In this document: positions 1 to 8,475 of the stretch, piece after piece | Layout of the letters: each line of letters opens with the position of its first letter | Numbering within the stretch: the first letter of the stretch is position 1 | Assembly (NCBI GenBank): GCA_964617565.1 | Contig: CAZTYH010000016.1 | Coordinates: 1-48,883 of the forward strand | DNA from: JAKJGV01 sp964617565 | GTDB taxonomy: Bacteria > Verrucomicrobiota > Kiritimatiellia > CAIQIC01 > JAGNIJ01 | Direction: 5' to 3' | DNA length: 48,883 bases | Translations under genes and position numbers: made by a program | Notes under the pieces: generated by a model | Seen by the model: the letters and a program-made list of their open reading frames with translations, nothing else | Database searches by the model: none | What the model was told of the DNA's origin: nothing

Positions 1-615
1 GGCGGTGTAGTTGGTCGTGCTGCCGGAGGCTTTCGCCGCGAGTTTGTCGGTCGCCCAATCGTTCGTCGTGTAGCGGACCCAGATATCCTCCTCCGGGTTT
101 TTCGACGAGGAGAGCTGGATCGTGACGGTGACCGTGTTGGTGCCCTGCGCGTCGTGGTCGTCGGAGACGGCGGCGATGGAGGTTGGGTCGCCGGAAGTTT
201 CCATGATGACGTAGGGGCGGTACCACCAGTGCCCCTCACCCTCCAGGTTGAAGCTGTAGCGCCGGCCGCTGACCTCCGCGAAGGTCAGGTTCCCGGGACT
301 TGAATTGCCCGGATCAAGGTTGGCGTGACACTGCCCCACGGATGAGTTCTTCACCGCGTTGGTATAAGAGGAGCCGGTTCCCCAGTTGGTGGACCAGTTT
401 CCGGTGCGATCAAACTTGAACTGAGACGAGGCGCGATTCGCGGGGGAGGTGACGGTCACTTTCCAGATACTGCCGAAATCGGCGTCCGCCGCCATCCAGT
501 TCGTCCCCCACGAATTCATCTCTCCGCGATACGCCTCGGCGCGTACGGATTCCGGGGCCGACAGAACGACAGCGCAACATGCCAGGAAGCTTGAAAAGCG
601 CATTCGATTGGTCAT
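1..615 (-). CDS. Secreted beta-rich protein, 5'-partial in window (C-terminus beyond edge)
   Basis: The minus strand is open from an ATG at 615 to the window edge, giving 205 codons with no stop. The start is supported by AGAGG nine bases upstream. The first about 26 residues form a signal peptide (MTNRMRF, a hydrophobic run, then an alanine-rich cleavage area ending VRAEA). The mature part is rich in W, N, T, S and G ('EMNSWGTNWMAA', 'GEGHWWYRPYV', 'WVRYTTNDWATDK'), as in secreted beta-sandwich or carbohydrate-binding modules. I do not recognise a named family; resemblance to starch- or glycan-binding modules is impression only. It diverges from the histidine kinase at 817 across about 200 AT-rich bases. 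Confidence 0.75.
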   Translation of the reverse strand, partial: MTNRMRFSSFLACCAVVLSAPESVRAEAYRGEMNSWGTNWMAADADFGSIWKVTVTSPANRASSQFKFDRTGNWSTNWGTGSSYTNAVKNSSVGQCHANLDPGNSSPGNLTFAEVSGRRYSFNLEGEGHWWYRPYVIMETSGDPTSIAAVSDDHDAQGTNTVTVTIQLSSSKNPEEDIWVRYTTNDWATDKLAAKASGSTTNYTA

Positions 616-816
616 GATATACATCCTCTGGCTCAAGCTATTCCCTAAATATAATGCAGGAAAGCATGAATACACGCGCTATCGCTTTCTTTGTAGCGTG
701 TTTTCTCCAAGAGGGCGCTTTACGAAAAGGGTAAATTGGAGATATATTCTAGTGATAACGATCCCAAGTGCTGTTTTTGACCGAGGTTAAAGGGTTTTTT
801 CCGTTTGCGGAGCGCG
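616..816. promoter_or_regulatory. Divergent AT-rich intergenic region before the histidine kinase
   Basis: About 200 bases separate two divergent starts and are clearly more AT-rich than the flanking genes. On the plus strand, TTTACG (719-724) and TATATT (743-748) are 18 bases apart and could be a weak sigma70-type promoter for the kinase, about 70 bases before its ATG. No clear minus-strand promoter was identified. Confidence 0.25.
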
Positions 817-2364
817 ATGAGTGTGGAAACGAAGTATGTGTCGCAAGACCGGCTTCTGCCGCTTAAGGCCTTGGATTTCATCAACGATGGGGTGATGATC
901 TGCGACCAGGGTGGGCAGGTGATCTATGCCGATCCGGCCATGAGCCGGATGTTGAACATCAAGCCTTCCGAGGTGATCGGACGCAAGGCGGAGGACCTCC
1001 TTACCGGTTTCCGTTTTGAGGACGGACAATCCTTCAGCGATGTCCGAAGTGCCGCCGAGAAAGAAGGCGAATGGAGTGGCGAGGCAACTTGTGCAGGCAC
1101 GGAAGGGCGGCCTATTCAACTGGATATCCGGGCCCGCATGCTGGCCGATTCAAACGGGCTCAAGCTCGCCACCATCATGGTGGCTCGCGACATCACGCGC
1201 GAGCGCTCGCTGGAGCGGCAGGTCGTGTATTCCCAGCAGATGGAGCTGGTGGAAAATATTTCCATCGGCATCGCGCACGAATTCAAAAATCTGCTCACGG
1301 TCATCATGGCCTATGCCTCGCTCCTGCAGGACCAGGCGCACGATCAGCCGTTTCAGAAAGATGTCGCCAAGGTGCTCGAAGCAGCCCAGGCGGCCAACGA
1401 ACTGACTTCCCGCCTGCTCGCGGTAACCCGCCACACGCCGCCGCGATTGGAAAACGTGGATATTCACGACGTCATCAACGATGTCGCCGCAGTTCTGCGC
1501 AAGACTTTGCCTCGAACGATCAACCTGTTCATGCCGCAGAAAAGCACGCTGCCCAAGGTGCATACGGACCCGCCGGTGCTTTACCGCGCGATCCTGAACC
1601 TCTGTCTCAATGCGCGGGACGCGATGCCGGACGGCGGCAACCTCTCCATCGAAACCGATCTTGCGCGCGTGGAAACGGAAGACCTCGCGCAGTGGCCGGA
1701 TCGAAGCCCCGGCACGTATATCACGCTTTCAATCACCGACACCGGAACGGGCATGCTGCCCGAGATCAAGAACCGGATTTTCGATCCGTTTTTCACCACC
1801 AAAAAAGGAGGGACCGGCCTCGGCTTGAGCGTCGTTCAGCACACGATCCGTGCGCTGGGGGGGTGGGTGACGGTTTACGCAGAGCCTAATCTCGGCGCCT
1901 GTTTCCGCCTGTATATTCCGACGGCGAAAGATGAGCAGCCTCCCGTAGTGGTGGACGAGGCCGCACCTCCGGCGGCAATACCTGGAGGAACCGAGCGGAT
2001 TCTTGTCGTGGACGACGATCCGCTGGCGCTCAGCATCACCCAGCGCCTGCTTCACAAGTCCGGGTACTCGGTCAGGACCGCGTCCGGCGGCGAAGAGGCG
2101 ATCAACATCTACAAGAAGCACGGATCGGAAATAGACCTGATCCTGCTGGATGTCGTAATGCCGTATGTCAACGGCGAGGAAGTGTATCGGGAAGTGCAGA
2201 AGATGAATCCGAACGTGAAGATCCTCGTCGTCTCCGGATTCACCCCGAAAACGGCGGAGCGCCTGCTGAAAGTTTCGGGCGCGATATTCCTTTCAAAGCC
2301 CTTCAGTCGCGCCCAGCTCGCACATGCGGTGCGTGATATTCTCGACGCGAAAGTCGCGAAATAA
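817..2364 (+). CDS. Hybrid sensor histidine kinase (PAS-HisKA-HATPase-REC)
   Basis: A 515-residue protein. I chose the ATG at 817, preceded by GCGGAG, over an in-frame TTG at 805. It has a PAS domain (about 18-130, 'NDGVMICDQGGQVIYADP'), a phosphoacceptor H-box 'IAHEFKNLLTVI' with His154, and an ATPase domain with N box 'NLCLNARDAMPDGG' (about 261-274), 'DTGTGM' and 'GGTGLGLS'. A C-terminal receiver (about 393-515) has acidic residues 'VVDDD', Asp445 in 'LLDVVMP' and Lys494 in 'LSKPF'. There are no membrane segments, so it should be cytoplasmic and sense through PAS. The family autophosphorylates on His and passes phosphate to the internal receiver. No DNA-binding response regulator is adjacent, so the downstream partner is unknown. 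Confidence 0.93.
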   Translation: MSVETKYVSQDRLLPLKALDFINDGVMICDQGGQVIYADPAMSRMLNIKPSEVIGRKAEDLLTGFRFEDGQSFSDVRSAAEKEGEWSGEATCAGTEGRPIQLDIRARMLADSNGLKLATIMVARDITRERSLERQVVYSQQMELVENISIGIAHEFKNLLTVIMAYASLLQDQAHDQPFQKDVAKVLEAAQAANELTSRLLAVTRHTPPRLENVDIHDVINDVAAVLRKTLPRTINLFMPQKSTLPKVHTDPPVLYRAILNLCLNARDAMPDGGNLSIETDLARVETEDLAQWPDRSPGTYITLSITDTGTGMLPEIKNRIFDPFFTTKKGGTGLGLSVVQHTIRALGGWVTVYAEPNLGACFRLYIPTAKDEQPPVVVDEAAPPAAIPGGTERILVVDDDPLALSITQRLLHKSGYSVRTASGGEEAINIYKKHGSEIDLILLDVVMPYVNGEEVYREVQKMNPNVKILVVSGFTPKTAERLLKVSGAIFLSKPFSRAQLAHAVRDILDAKVAK

Positions 2365-2433
2365 ACCGGAACCGCTTCGCGTGCTTGCCTGGCCCCAATG
2401 GCCCCGTTATCCTTGGCGCGGGAACCATGACGT

Positions 2434-4164
2434 ATGAACGAGGCCATCCATATGCTGTCCGAGGAGAACATCCTGCTGTTTCTTCTGCAGGTGTTGATCC
2501 TGCTGGGATGCGCCCGCGGACTGGGCTTGTTGTTTGCCCGTTTCGGGCAACCCTCGATTACCGCCGAAATACTGGTCGGCATTTTCTTCGGGCCCACCAT
2601 TCTCGGCCGGGCCTGGCCCGGTCTGCAGCAGGCGATCTTTCCTCCGGATACGATTCAGCAGACCATGCTTGAGTCGGTGGCCTGGCTCGGCATCCTGTTC
2701 TTTCTCCTGGACACGGGACTGGAAACCGATTTTGGCATGGCGTGGAGGCAGCGGCACCAGGCGCTGGTGATCTCGTTGTCGGATATCTTCATCCCGATCC
2801 TCATCGCGTTCGTCCCTTGCATGCTGCTTCCGGCAAAATACCTGGTGGACCCTCAGCAGCGCGTTCTGTTCTCCATCTTCGTCGCCACGATCATGACGAT
2901 CAGCGCACTGCCTGTGACCGCGCGCGTGCTGCAGGAACTGGACCTGTACCGCACCGACACCGGCCTGTTGATCATGTGCGCGCTGACCATCAACGATGTG
3001 ATCGGTTGGTTGATCTTCGCCGTGTTGCTCAGCTTCGCCGCGACGGGAACGCTGGACGCGACCGCCGTACCCGTAATTCTTTTTTCGACGGTTCTTTTTG
3101 CCTTCCTGAGCCTGACGGCGGGCAAGCGGCTGACCAACGCGATACTGGATCGCTTCAAGCGTTGGGCCTTACCCGAGCCGGGCACGTCCCTGACCTTCCT
3201 TTGTCTCCTGGGCTTGCTGGGCGGCATCATTACGACATGGATCGGTATCCATGCTCTTTTCGGTTTTTTCATTGCAGGAATCATGGTCGGCGAGGCGCGT
3301 GCTTTGACGGAAAACACCCGCCAGGTCATGCACCAGATGGTGCGCGCGGTGCTGGTCCCGCTTTTCTTTGCCACGATCGGGCTGAAAATAGATTTCATCG
3401 CCAACTTCAACCTGTTTCTCGTGCTGCTGCTGCTGGTCGTTGGAATCGGAGGGCGTTTCGTCGGCGCATGGTTGGGCGCGATCTGGACGAAGCAACCCCG
3501 GGTGAATCGCCAGCTCATCGGCGCCGCGCATACGCCCGGCGGCGAGATGCAGATCGTAATCGGCATGCTGGCGATGGATTATGCCGTCATTTCCGAAACC
3601 GTTTATGTCGCGATCATCTTCGGCGCCATCGCAAGCTCCATCGCGCTGGGCCCGTGGATGCGCCGCGCGCTGCAATCGCTGCGCGCGCTTGATGTGAAGG
3701 AGTGTTTTCCCGCCGATGCGTTGCACGTGGAGCTGCGAGCCCGCGATCGGGCGTCTGCCTTGCGCGAGCTGAGCGAAACAGCGGCGCTTCACACGCGCGG
3801 CCTCGATCTGAAAATGGTGCATGAAGCGGTGGTTGCGCGGGAAGAAGCGATGGGGACATCGCTGGGACACACGATTGCCGTTCCGCACGCCCGGTTGGAT
3901 GCGCTCAAGCACGCGGTCGTGGTATCCGCCCGGTCAAGGGACGGTATTGACTGGAATGCGCCGGACGGGCAGCCCGCGAAACTGATCTTCCTGGTGCTTA
4001 CGCCGACCGCCGACGCGGAATTGCAGATCCACATCCTCGGTAAAGTCGCCGCCGCTCTGCGTACGGAAGAACAACGCAAGGCGCTCTTCGAAGCGCCCAC
4101 ACCCGAGGCTTTTTATCGGGCTCTGTGCCGCGGATTGGAAGACGCGGCGAAGAAGAAGGCGTAA
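2434..4164 (+). CDS. CPA2-type cation:proton antiporter with C-terminal PTS EIIA-like domain
   Basis: A 576-residue protein. Residues about 10-415 form a polytopic Kef/NhaP-like antiporter domain with about 12 hydrophobic segments ('PSITAEILVGIFFGPTILGR' is the typical N-terminal motif). Residues about 430-570 form a PTS fructose/nitrogen EIIA-type domain. This includes 'LGHTIAVPHARL', where His485 aligns with the phosphorylated histidine of EIIA, and 'LIFLVLTP'. CPA2 carriers exchange Na+ or K+ for H+ at the inner membrane; an EIIA domain would let phosphorylation state gate transport, which is inference. Start choice: ATG 2434 is used, but ATG 2452 preceded by GAGG is a real alternative. 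The stop lies 16 bases from the convergent mscS stop, and I see no terminator between them. Confidence 0.9.
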   Translation: MNEAIHMLSEENILLFLLQVLILLGCARGLGLLFARFGQPSITAEILVGIFFGPTILGRAWPGLQQAIFPPDTIQQTMLESVAWLGILFFLLDTGLETDFGMAWRQRHQALVISLSDIFIPILIAFVPCMLLPAKYLVDPQQRVLFSIFVATIMTISALPVTARVLQELDLYRTDTGLLIMCALTINDVIGWLIFAVLLSFAATGTLDATAVPVILFSTVLFAFLSLTAGKRLTNAILDRFKRWALPEPGTSLTFLCLLGLLGGIITTWIGIHALFGFFIAGIMVGEARALTENTRQVMHQMVRAVLVPLFFATIGLKIDFIANFNLFLVLLLLVVGIGGRFVGAWLGAIWTKQPRVNRQLIGAAHTPGGEMQIVIGMLAMDYAVISETVYVAIIFGAIASSIALGPWMRRALQSLRALDVKECFPADALHVELRARDRASALRELSETAALHTRGLDLKMVHEAVVAREEAMGTSLGHTIAVPHARLDALKHAVVVSARSRDGIDWNAPDGQPAKLIFLVLTPTADAELQIHILGKVAAALRTEEQRKALFEAPTPEAFYRALCRGLEDAAKKKA

Positions 4165-4180
4165 AAATCGAAATCCCGCC

Positions 4181-5278
4181 TCAAACCTTCAGCGGCCGCT
4201 TCGGGTCGCCCGCGAGATAAAGCGTCTGCGTCGGGAACGCAAATTCGATTCCTTCCGCATTAAACCGGCGGAGCAGTTCCATGTTGAATTTTTCGCCGAA
4301 CTCCATCGCCTTCCAGTAATCCGGAGGGGTGTACCAGTAGATAACGAGGATGTTGAGCGAGGCATCGTTGAATTCGTTGAAGAACACGCGCGGCGGGAAG
4401 TCGGGATGCACACCTTCGTGGTTGTTCAGGATTTCATTGATGATGTCCAGCGCCCGCTGCACCTTCTCCGGCGGAGTGTCGTAGGTGATCGTGATATTGG
4501 CCACGCGTTTGATGTAGGGGCGCCGCGAGATGTTCTTGATCATCTTGTTGGCGAGCTCGCCGTTGGGAATCGTGATGACATGACCGTCCAGCGTGCGGAT
4601 GCGCGTCGAGCGGAACCCGACGGACTCCACCGGGCCGTCGAATTCGCCCACCACGATCCGGTCACCCAGTTCGAAGGGCTTATCCGCGAAGATTACCAGC
4701 GAGCCGAAGAAGTTCTTCAGCGTTTCCTGCGAGGCGAGGGCGATGGCGAGGGAGCCGACGCCGAGACCGGCAAGTACCGAGGTGAGCGGTTTGTCGCTCA
4801 GCGTGGTGGCGATTTGCAGCAGCGTCAGCACTACGATCGTTACGCGCAGGCTTTTACGCACCATCGGCGCGAGCATTTCGTCCATCTTCGTGCGCGTTTT
4901 CTTCGTCGTACGTACCAGCCAGTAGTCCACCACGTCCACGAGGCAGTACAATGCCCAGGCGACCGCAGTGATGAAAAGAACGCTGGTCACCGTTCCGGCG
5001 AGTTTGGCGACGCCTTCGGCCATGTGCAGGAAAGCGAGGCCGACCCGCAGGCCGATCGCGAATGCGAGCGGTGCGATGGAGGCGGCGAAATCGCGCAGGA
5101 GCACCGCGATGACACCCGCGTTACGGTCATCCGCGCGTTTGGCGGCCGAGAGCAGGGATGCGCGGCCGATCTTGCCTGCGATCATGGCGATCAGCGTCGC
5201 AAGGAACAGCGCGGCGATGCGCCATATTTCATTATCGGCGATCCGCGTACCGAACATAAGATTGCGTAGCGTTTCCAT
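4181..5278 (-). CDS. MscS-family mechanosensitive ion channel
   Basis: A 365-residue protein if started at ATG 5278; a GTG at 5290 would add four residues. Four or so hydrophobic segments occupy the first 170 residues. The pore-lining helix follows ('LAGLGVGSLAIALASQETLK'), then the beta domain ('FADKPFELGDRIVVGEFDG', 'IPNGELANKMIKN') and an alpha/beta C-terminal domain. This is the normal small MscS architecture; such channels open under membrane tension and release solutes after osmotic downshock. It is convergent with the antiporter and divergent from the DJ-1 gene. The two palindromes at 5340-5388 lie upstream of both starts, so control of this gene by them is possible. Confidence 0.93.
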   Translation of the reverse strand: METLRNLMFGTRIADNEIWRIAALFLATLIAMIAGKIGRASLLSAAKRADDRNAGVIAVLLRDFAASIAPLAFAIGLRVGLAFLHMAEGVAKLAGTVTSVLFITAVAWALYCLVDVVDYWLVRTTKKTRTKMDEMLAPMVRKSLRVTIVVLTLLQIATTLSDKPLTSVLAGLGVGSLAIALASQETLKNFFGSLVIFADKPFELGDRIVVGEFDGPVESVGFRSTRIRTLDGHVITIPNGELANKMIKNISRRPYIKRVANITITYDTPPEKVQRALDIINEILNNHEGVHPDFPPRVFFNEFNDASLNILVIYWYTPPDYWKAMEFGEKFNMELLRRFNAEGIEFAFPTQTLYLAGDPKRPLKV

Positions 5279-5339
5279 AATGTTATCCACTTAACCGTGG
5301 AATGCCGAAAAATGCAAGGATTCGGGTTTCTTGCGAAGG

Positions 5340-5356
5340 TTTCCAATGTCTGGAAA
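5340..5356. promoter_or_regulatory. Inverted repeat TTTCCA-N5-TGGAAA (site 1)
   Basis: The sequence TTTCCAATGTCTGGAAA has six perfectly paired outer bases around a 5-base centre. It lies between the divergent mscS and DJ-1 starts. It shares its half-site with the longer palindrome at 5370-5388, and the two centres are 31 bases apart, about three helical turns. This looks like a dimeric-repressor operator; no cognate regulator is adjacent. Confidence 0.5.
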
Positions 5357-5369
5357 AACAGGGTAAAAT

Positions 5370-5388
5370 TTTTCCAATCATTGGAAAA
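5370..5388. promoter_or_regulatory. Perfect 19-bp palindrome (site 2) just before the DJ-1 ribosome-binding site
   Basis: TTTTCCAATCATTGGAAAA is a perfect 9-1-9 inverted repeat ending a few bases before the GAGGGGAGGG ribosome-binding site of the gene at 5406. Protein bound here would block transcription or initiation of that gene. Site 1 at 5340-5356 repeats the TTTCCA/TGGAAA half-sites. Confidence 0.6.
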
Positions 5389-5405
5389 GTCGAGGGGAGG
5401 GACTC

Positions 5406-5948
5406 ATGACAAGAGTATTGGTTCCTGTGGCGGACGGCAGCGAGGAGATGGAAGTGGTGATCGTGGTGGACACGTTGCGCCGCGCGAAATGGGACGTAGT
5501 GGTGGCCGGTCTCAAGGAAGGGCCGATTACCGCGTCACGCGGGGTGAAGATCGTGCCGGACGCGACAATGGATCGTGTGGATGCGTCGTCGTTCGATGTG
5601 CTGGTGATCCCCGGTGGAGCGAAGGGGGTCGAGCATCTTGCGGGTGACGCGCGCGTGCTTGCCGCTGTGCGCGCAATGCATTCGGCAGGGAAGATCGTTG
5701 CGGCGGTATGCGCCGGCCCGCTGGTATTGCAGGAGGCGGGCATTCTTGAAGGTTACCGCGCGACTTGTCATCCGGCCGTGGCGGACCGTTTAACAAGCGC
5801 GACGCGGGTGGACGAAAAAGTGGTCGAGGACGGGAAAATTATCACAAGCCAGGGCGCGGGAACGTCATTCCATTTTGCGTTGCGGATCATCGAGCGAATC
5901 GAGGGACGGGCGATGGCGGAAGAGGTTGCGCGCGGCATGGTGTTGTAA
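5406..5948 (+). CDS. DJ-1/PfpI/YajL family protein
   Basis: A 180-residue protein of the DJ-1 superfamily, at the usual length for the 'not ThiJ' DJ-1 subfamily. Visible are the N-terminal 'VLVPVADGSEEMEVV' with the conserved acidic residues at 13-14, 'DVLVIPGGAKG', the nucleophile elbow 'AAVCAGPLVL' with Cys102, 'TCHPAVADRL', and 'SQGAGTSFHFAL'. Family members act in oxidative or carbonyl stress as chaperone, deglycase-like or glyoxalase-like proteins; which activity applies cannot be read from sequence. The start is fixed by a strong GGGGAGGG 5-10 bases upstream. Two palindromes in its leader suggest dedicated repression. Confidence 0.95.
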   Translation: MTRVLVPVADGSEEMEVVIVVDTLRRAKWDVVVAGLKEGPITASRGVKIVPDATMDRVDASSFDVLVIPGGAKGVEHLAGDARVLAAVRAMHSAGKIVAAVCAGPLVLQEAGILEGYRATCHPAVADRLTSATRVDEKVVEDGKIITSQGAGTSFHFALRIIERIEGRAMAEEVARGMVL

Positions 5949-6031
5949 GTCACGTTTCCATCATCGCGTGAAAGCTCCCGGGCGGGACATTTTGGGGGTC
6001 CGAAAAAAAGCAAAAAATCCCAAAAAAACAC

Positions 6032-6059
6032 TTGTTTTGCTTACGAATCGGTACACAAT
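6032..6059 (+). promoter_or_regulatory. Possible promoter of the HU-like gene
   Basis: An A-rich tract (about 6003-6030) is followed by TTGTTT (6032-6037) and, 16 bases on, CACAAT (6054-6059), about 66 bases before the HU-like ATG. The A-tract could act as an UP element. The match to sigma70 consensus is modest. Confidence 0.3.
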
Positions 6060-6125
6060 GCCCCTCAGCCTAATGTCGGAGATGGTGTTGGCAAACGGAA
6101 AACTCTAAAGAAGGAGGAGAGGCAA

Positions 6126-6404
6126 ATGGCATTGACGAAGGCTCAGATTCAGGCGCAACTGGCGGAGAAGACGGGTTTGTCGAAGAAGCAGGTTGCGGGC
6201 TTCTTTGAAGAGATGTGCAAGTTGGCGTACAAGGAAGCGAAGAACAGCTTCACCGTTCCGGGTCTTGGGAAGCTCGTGTTGGTTCAGCGCGCCGCCCGCA
6301 TGGGCCGCAATCCGGCGACCGGCGAACAGATTCAGATCCCGGCTAAGAAGGTCGTGAAGTTCCGCGTGGCGAAGGCTGCGAAGGACGCGATCCTCGGCCG
6401 TTAA
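6126..6404 (+). CDS. HU/IHF-family DNA-binding protein
   Basis: A 92-residue protein, the standard size of HU/IHF subunits. The N-terminal helices start 'MALTKAQIQAQLAEKTGLS'. The beta-arm region 'AARMGRNPATGEQIQIPAKK' carries the conserved R-NP-TG-E-I-IPA signature that places the intercalating proline. The C-terminal helix is 'RVAKAAKDAIL'. It dimerises and bends DNA in the nucleoid. The ribosome-binding site AAGGAGGAGAGG is very strong, as expected for an abundant protein. The gene stands alone between two intergenic regions and ends at a good intrinsic terminator. Confidence 0.96.
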   Translation: MALTKAQIQAQLAEKTGLSKKQVAGFFEEMCKLAYKEAKNSFTVPGLGKLVLVQRAARMGRNPATGEQIQIPAKKVVKFRVAKAAKDAILGR

Positions 6405-6427
6405 TCGTCTGCAAAAGTCGTTTGAAG

Positions 6428-6454
6428 AAGGGATGGCTTCGGCCATCCCTTTTT
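6428..6454 (+). terminator. Rho-independent terminator of the HU-like gene
   Basis: A 10-bp stem AAGGGATGGC / GCCATCCCTT closes a stable TTCG tetraloop and runs into a T tract (6448-6454). It begins 24 bases after the HU-like stop codon. Confidence 0.92.
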
Positions 6455-6474
6455 CTTTTGTGATGCCGCGCTTC

Positions 6475-7323
6475 CTATAAAACCGCGCAGGTTTGCACGC
6501 CTACATGTTCCACGCCGATTTCAACGCGGTCGCCTGTTTTCAAAAGGACGGGGGGCGTATGAGCCGACCCGATACCGCCCGGCGTTCCGGTGGACACGAT
6601 ATCGCCGGGTTCGAGCGTGATGGTCGCGCTGATAAAGGATAGCAGGTATGGAATCCGGAAAAGCATGCGCGAAGTGTCGCTGTCCTGGAGAACCCGGTCG
6701 TTGATCTTTGAATACAACTGCAATGCATGCGGATTTTCGATTTCATCGGGCGTTACAAGGCAAGGGCCAAGGGGGCAGAAGGAATCAGCGCCTTTTCCGC
6801 GGAACCATTGCTTCCCTTCACGTTGCGCATCGCGGTCGGTCACATCATTCAGCACCGTGAATCCGGCGATGTGCGAAATAGCCTCCGTTTCGGGGACACG
6901 GCACATTTTCTTTCCTATTATAAGGGCGAGTTCGACTTCGACATCACAGGTTGCCGCGCCCGGGGGCAGTGTAATGGGGTCGTGGGGACCATTCAGGGCC
7001 GACGGGGCCTTGGAGAAAAGAACGGGGCTTGCGGGGATCTCGGAATCGAATTCCTTAGCATGATCGGCGTAGTTTTTGCCGAGGCAGATGATTTTTGACG
7101 GAAGCGCGACGGGCGGTCCCAGCCGGATGCCCTGGGCCGGAATGCACTTGCGACCCGACTCTCGGAGCAGTCCTTCGAGGCGTTGCATGCCGAACGTGGA
7201 AAAGAAATGGGCGTTGTAGTCCTCGATGTCAAACGCCATGGCTCGCACATTGAGAATGGTGTGGTCGTCCAGCAGGACGCCGGGCCTTTCGTTTCCGGGG
7301 GAGCCGAAGCGAACCAGTTTCAT
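6475..7323 (-). CDS. Fumarylacetoacetate hydrolase (FAH) family protein
   Basis: A 282-residue protein using ATG 7323, preceded by AGAGGTGA; an in-frame GTG at 7332 is less likely. The N-terminal part ('MKLVRFGSPGNERPGVLLDD') is the small FAH lead domain. The catalytic domain has 'KIICLGKNYADHAKEF', metal-ligand acidic residues in 'CDVEVELALIIGKKM', 'NDVTDRDAQ', 'KGADSFCPLGPCLVTPDEI' and the C-terminal 'GDIVSTGTPGGIG'. Relatives cleave or decarboxylate acylpyruvates or act as 2-hydroxyhepta-2,4-diene-1,7-dioate isomerase; substrate cannot be set here. Its start is five bases after the RNase HIII stop, so the two are probably co-transcribed. Confidence 0.93.
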   Translation of the reverse strand: MKLVRFGSPGNERPGVLLDDHTILNVRAMAFDIEDYNAHFFSTFGMQRLEGLLRESGRKCIPAQGIRLGPPVALPSKIICLGKNYADHAKEFDSEIPASPVLFSKAPSALNGPHDPITLPPGAATCDVEVELALIIGKKMCRVPETEAISHIAGFTVLNDVTDRDAQREGKQWFRGKGADSFCPLGPCLVTPDEIENPHALQLYSKINDRVLQDSDTSRMLFRIPYLLSFISATITLEPGDIVSTGTPGGIGSAHTPPVLLKTGDRVEIGVEHVGVQTCAVL

Positions 7324-7328
7324 GGGTG

Positions 7329-8306
7329 TCACCTCTGCATGGTTTTGGAGGTGGCCTGTCCCTCGGGCCCCAGTGCGCTTCTATCCAGCGCGGCTTTGGC
7401 CAGCACCTCGTCGGCGGTTTTAAAATGACACTTCGCCGCGTCGAGCAGAACTTGCGGTCCGTGCGCCTTGACGAGCTTGACCGCGGTTTCCTGAACCTGC
7501 GCGGACGCGCCTTTGGGGACAGGCAAATTGTATTTCTTCTGCATTTGCTGAAGCGCATGGAGGAACCCGGCGCGCGCGAGGATGGAGGCGCCGGCGACGG
7601 CGGGATCGGATTCTGCGCGGGGGCGCTGCTCGAGCTTGATGGAGCGCCCTTTTTTCATAAGTGCCTGCTGAATCTGGCGGGCGGGGCCGAACTGATCGGA
7701 CACGGCGCGTGGGCAACCGGGAACTTTTTCCAGCAGGTTTTCGATGGCGCGGGCGTGACCCCAGGCGAGGATGCGGTTCACGTTGCGCATGGAGGCGTAA
7801 AGACGGTTGTACGCGCGCGGGCCGATGGAAACCAGGGCGAATCGCTCGCCCAGCAGTTTGCGTATATCGTGGGCCAGCTCTTCGGCCTTGCGATCGCTGG
7901 TGATCGTTTTGCTGTCGCGAACATTCATTTCGCGGAAACGCTCAACGATGGCTTCGTCGGTGTAGACCGCCGCAATGACTAAAGGGCCGAAGAAATCGCC
8001 TTTTCCGCTTTCATCAATGCCCATGTGGGCGGCGATGAGATCGGGATCCAGCACGTCTTCATAGCCGATTCTCGCTTCGCCGAGAATATTCGGTTCGAGC
8101 GTGAATTGCACCCAGTCCTGTGCTCCCTTGCCTTGGACGAGACACTTACCGCTCTTGTAGAGGGCAATCCGGCAGTCACTTCCGTCGGCTGCGATCAGGG
8201 TGTGTTCAACCTGTGCGGGGCGATAATTGCCGGAACCCAAAAGGCGGACCAGGTCCTTTTGCTGGGGTTCCGAGAGCTTAAAAGTAAAAGAGTTTTTCTG
8301 TGCCAC
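7329..8306 (-). CDS. rnhC: Ribonuclease HIII
   Basis: About 325 residues if started at the GTG near 8306 (VAQKNSFTFKLS). The frame stays open farther upstream to 8582, but that extension has no homologous look and overlaps the promoter of the divergent gene, so I reject it. The N-terminal TBP-like domain covers about 1-95. The catalytic domain begins 'HMGIDESGKGDFFGPLVIAA', which contains the D-E-S-G-K-G-D signature of RNase H type 2/3. Later 'ESDPAVAGASILAR' supplies further conserved residues. The enzyme cuts the RNA strand of RNA-DNA hybrids. No strong Shine-Dalgarno precedes the proposed GTG, so the start is the weak point. It heads the minus-strand pair with the FAH-family gene. Confidence 0.9.
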   Translation of the reverse strand: MAQKNSFTFKLSEPQQKDLVRLLGSGNYRPAQVEHTLIAADGSDCRIALYKSGKCLVQGKGAQDWVQFTLEPNILGEARIGYEDVLDPDLIAAHMGIDESGKGDFFGPLVIAAVYTDEAIVERFREMNVRDSKTITSDRKAEELAHDIRKLLGERFALVSIGPRAYNRLYASMRNVNRILAWGHARAIENLLEKVPGCPRAVSDQFGPARQIQQALMKKGRSIKLEQRPRAESDPAVAGASILARAGFLHALQQMQKKYNLPVPKGASAQVQETAVKLVKAHGPQVLLDAAKCHFKTADEVLAKAALDRSALGPEGQATSKTMQR

Positions 8307-8475
8307 GGGACGGAAAATATCAGAAGTGAGGGGGGGCTGACAACATTCGCCCTTTTTGAATGCTTGTTTTCGTGACGGCAAGGCGGGTTGAGAGTATATT
8401 GGGGTTGACGATTCGGGCGCATGCGGGGTAGTTATAATCCTGCATTGTGGGTTTTTACGCACAAAACTGATAGGG

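Noticed and set aside
8405..8438. TTGACG ... TATAAT as the main promoter of the export block
   Set aside because: The 22-base spacing is outside the usual range; the 17-base pair at 8476-8504 is preferred.
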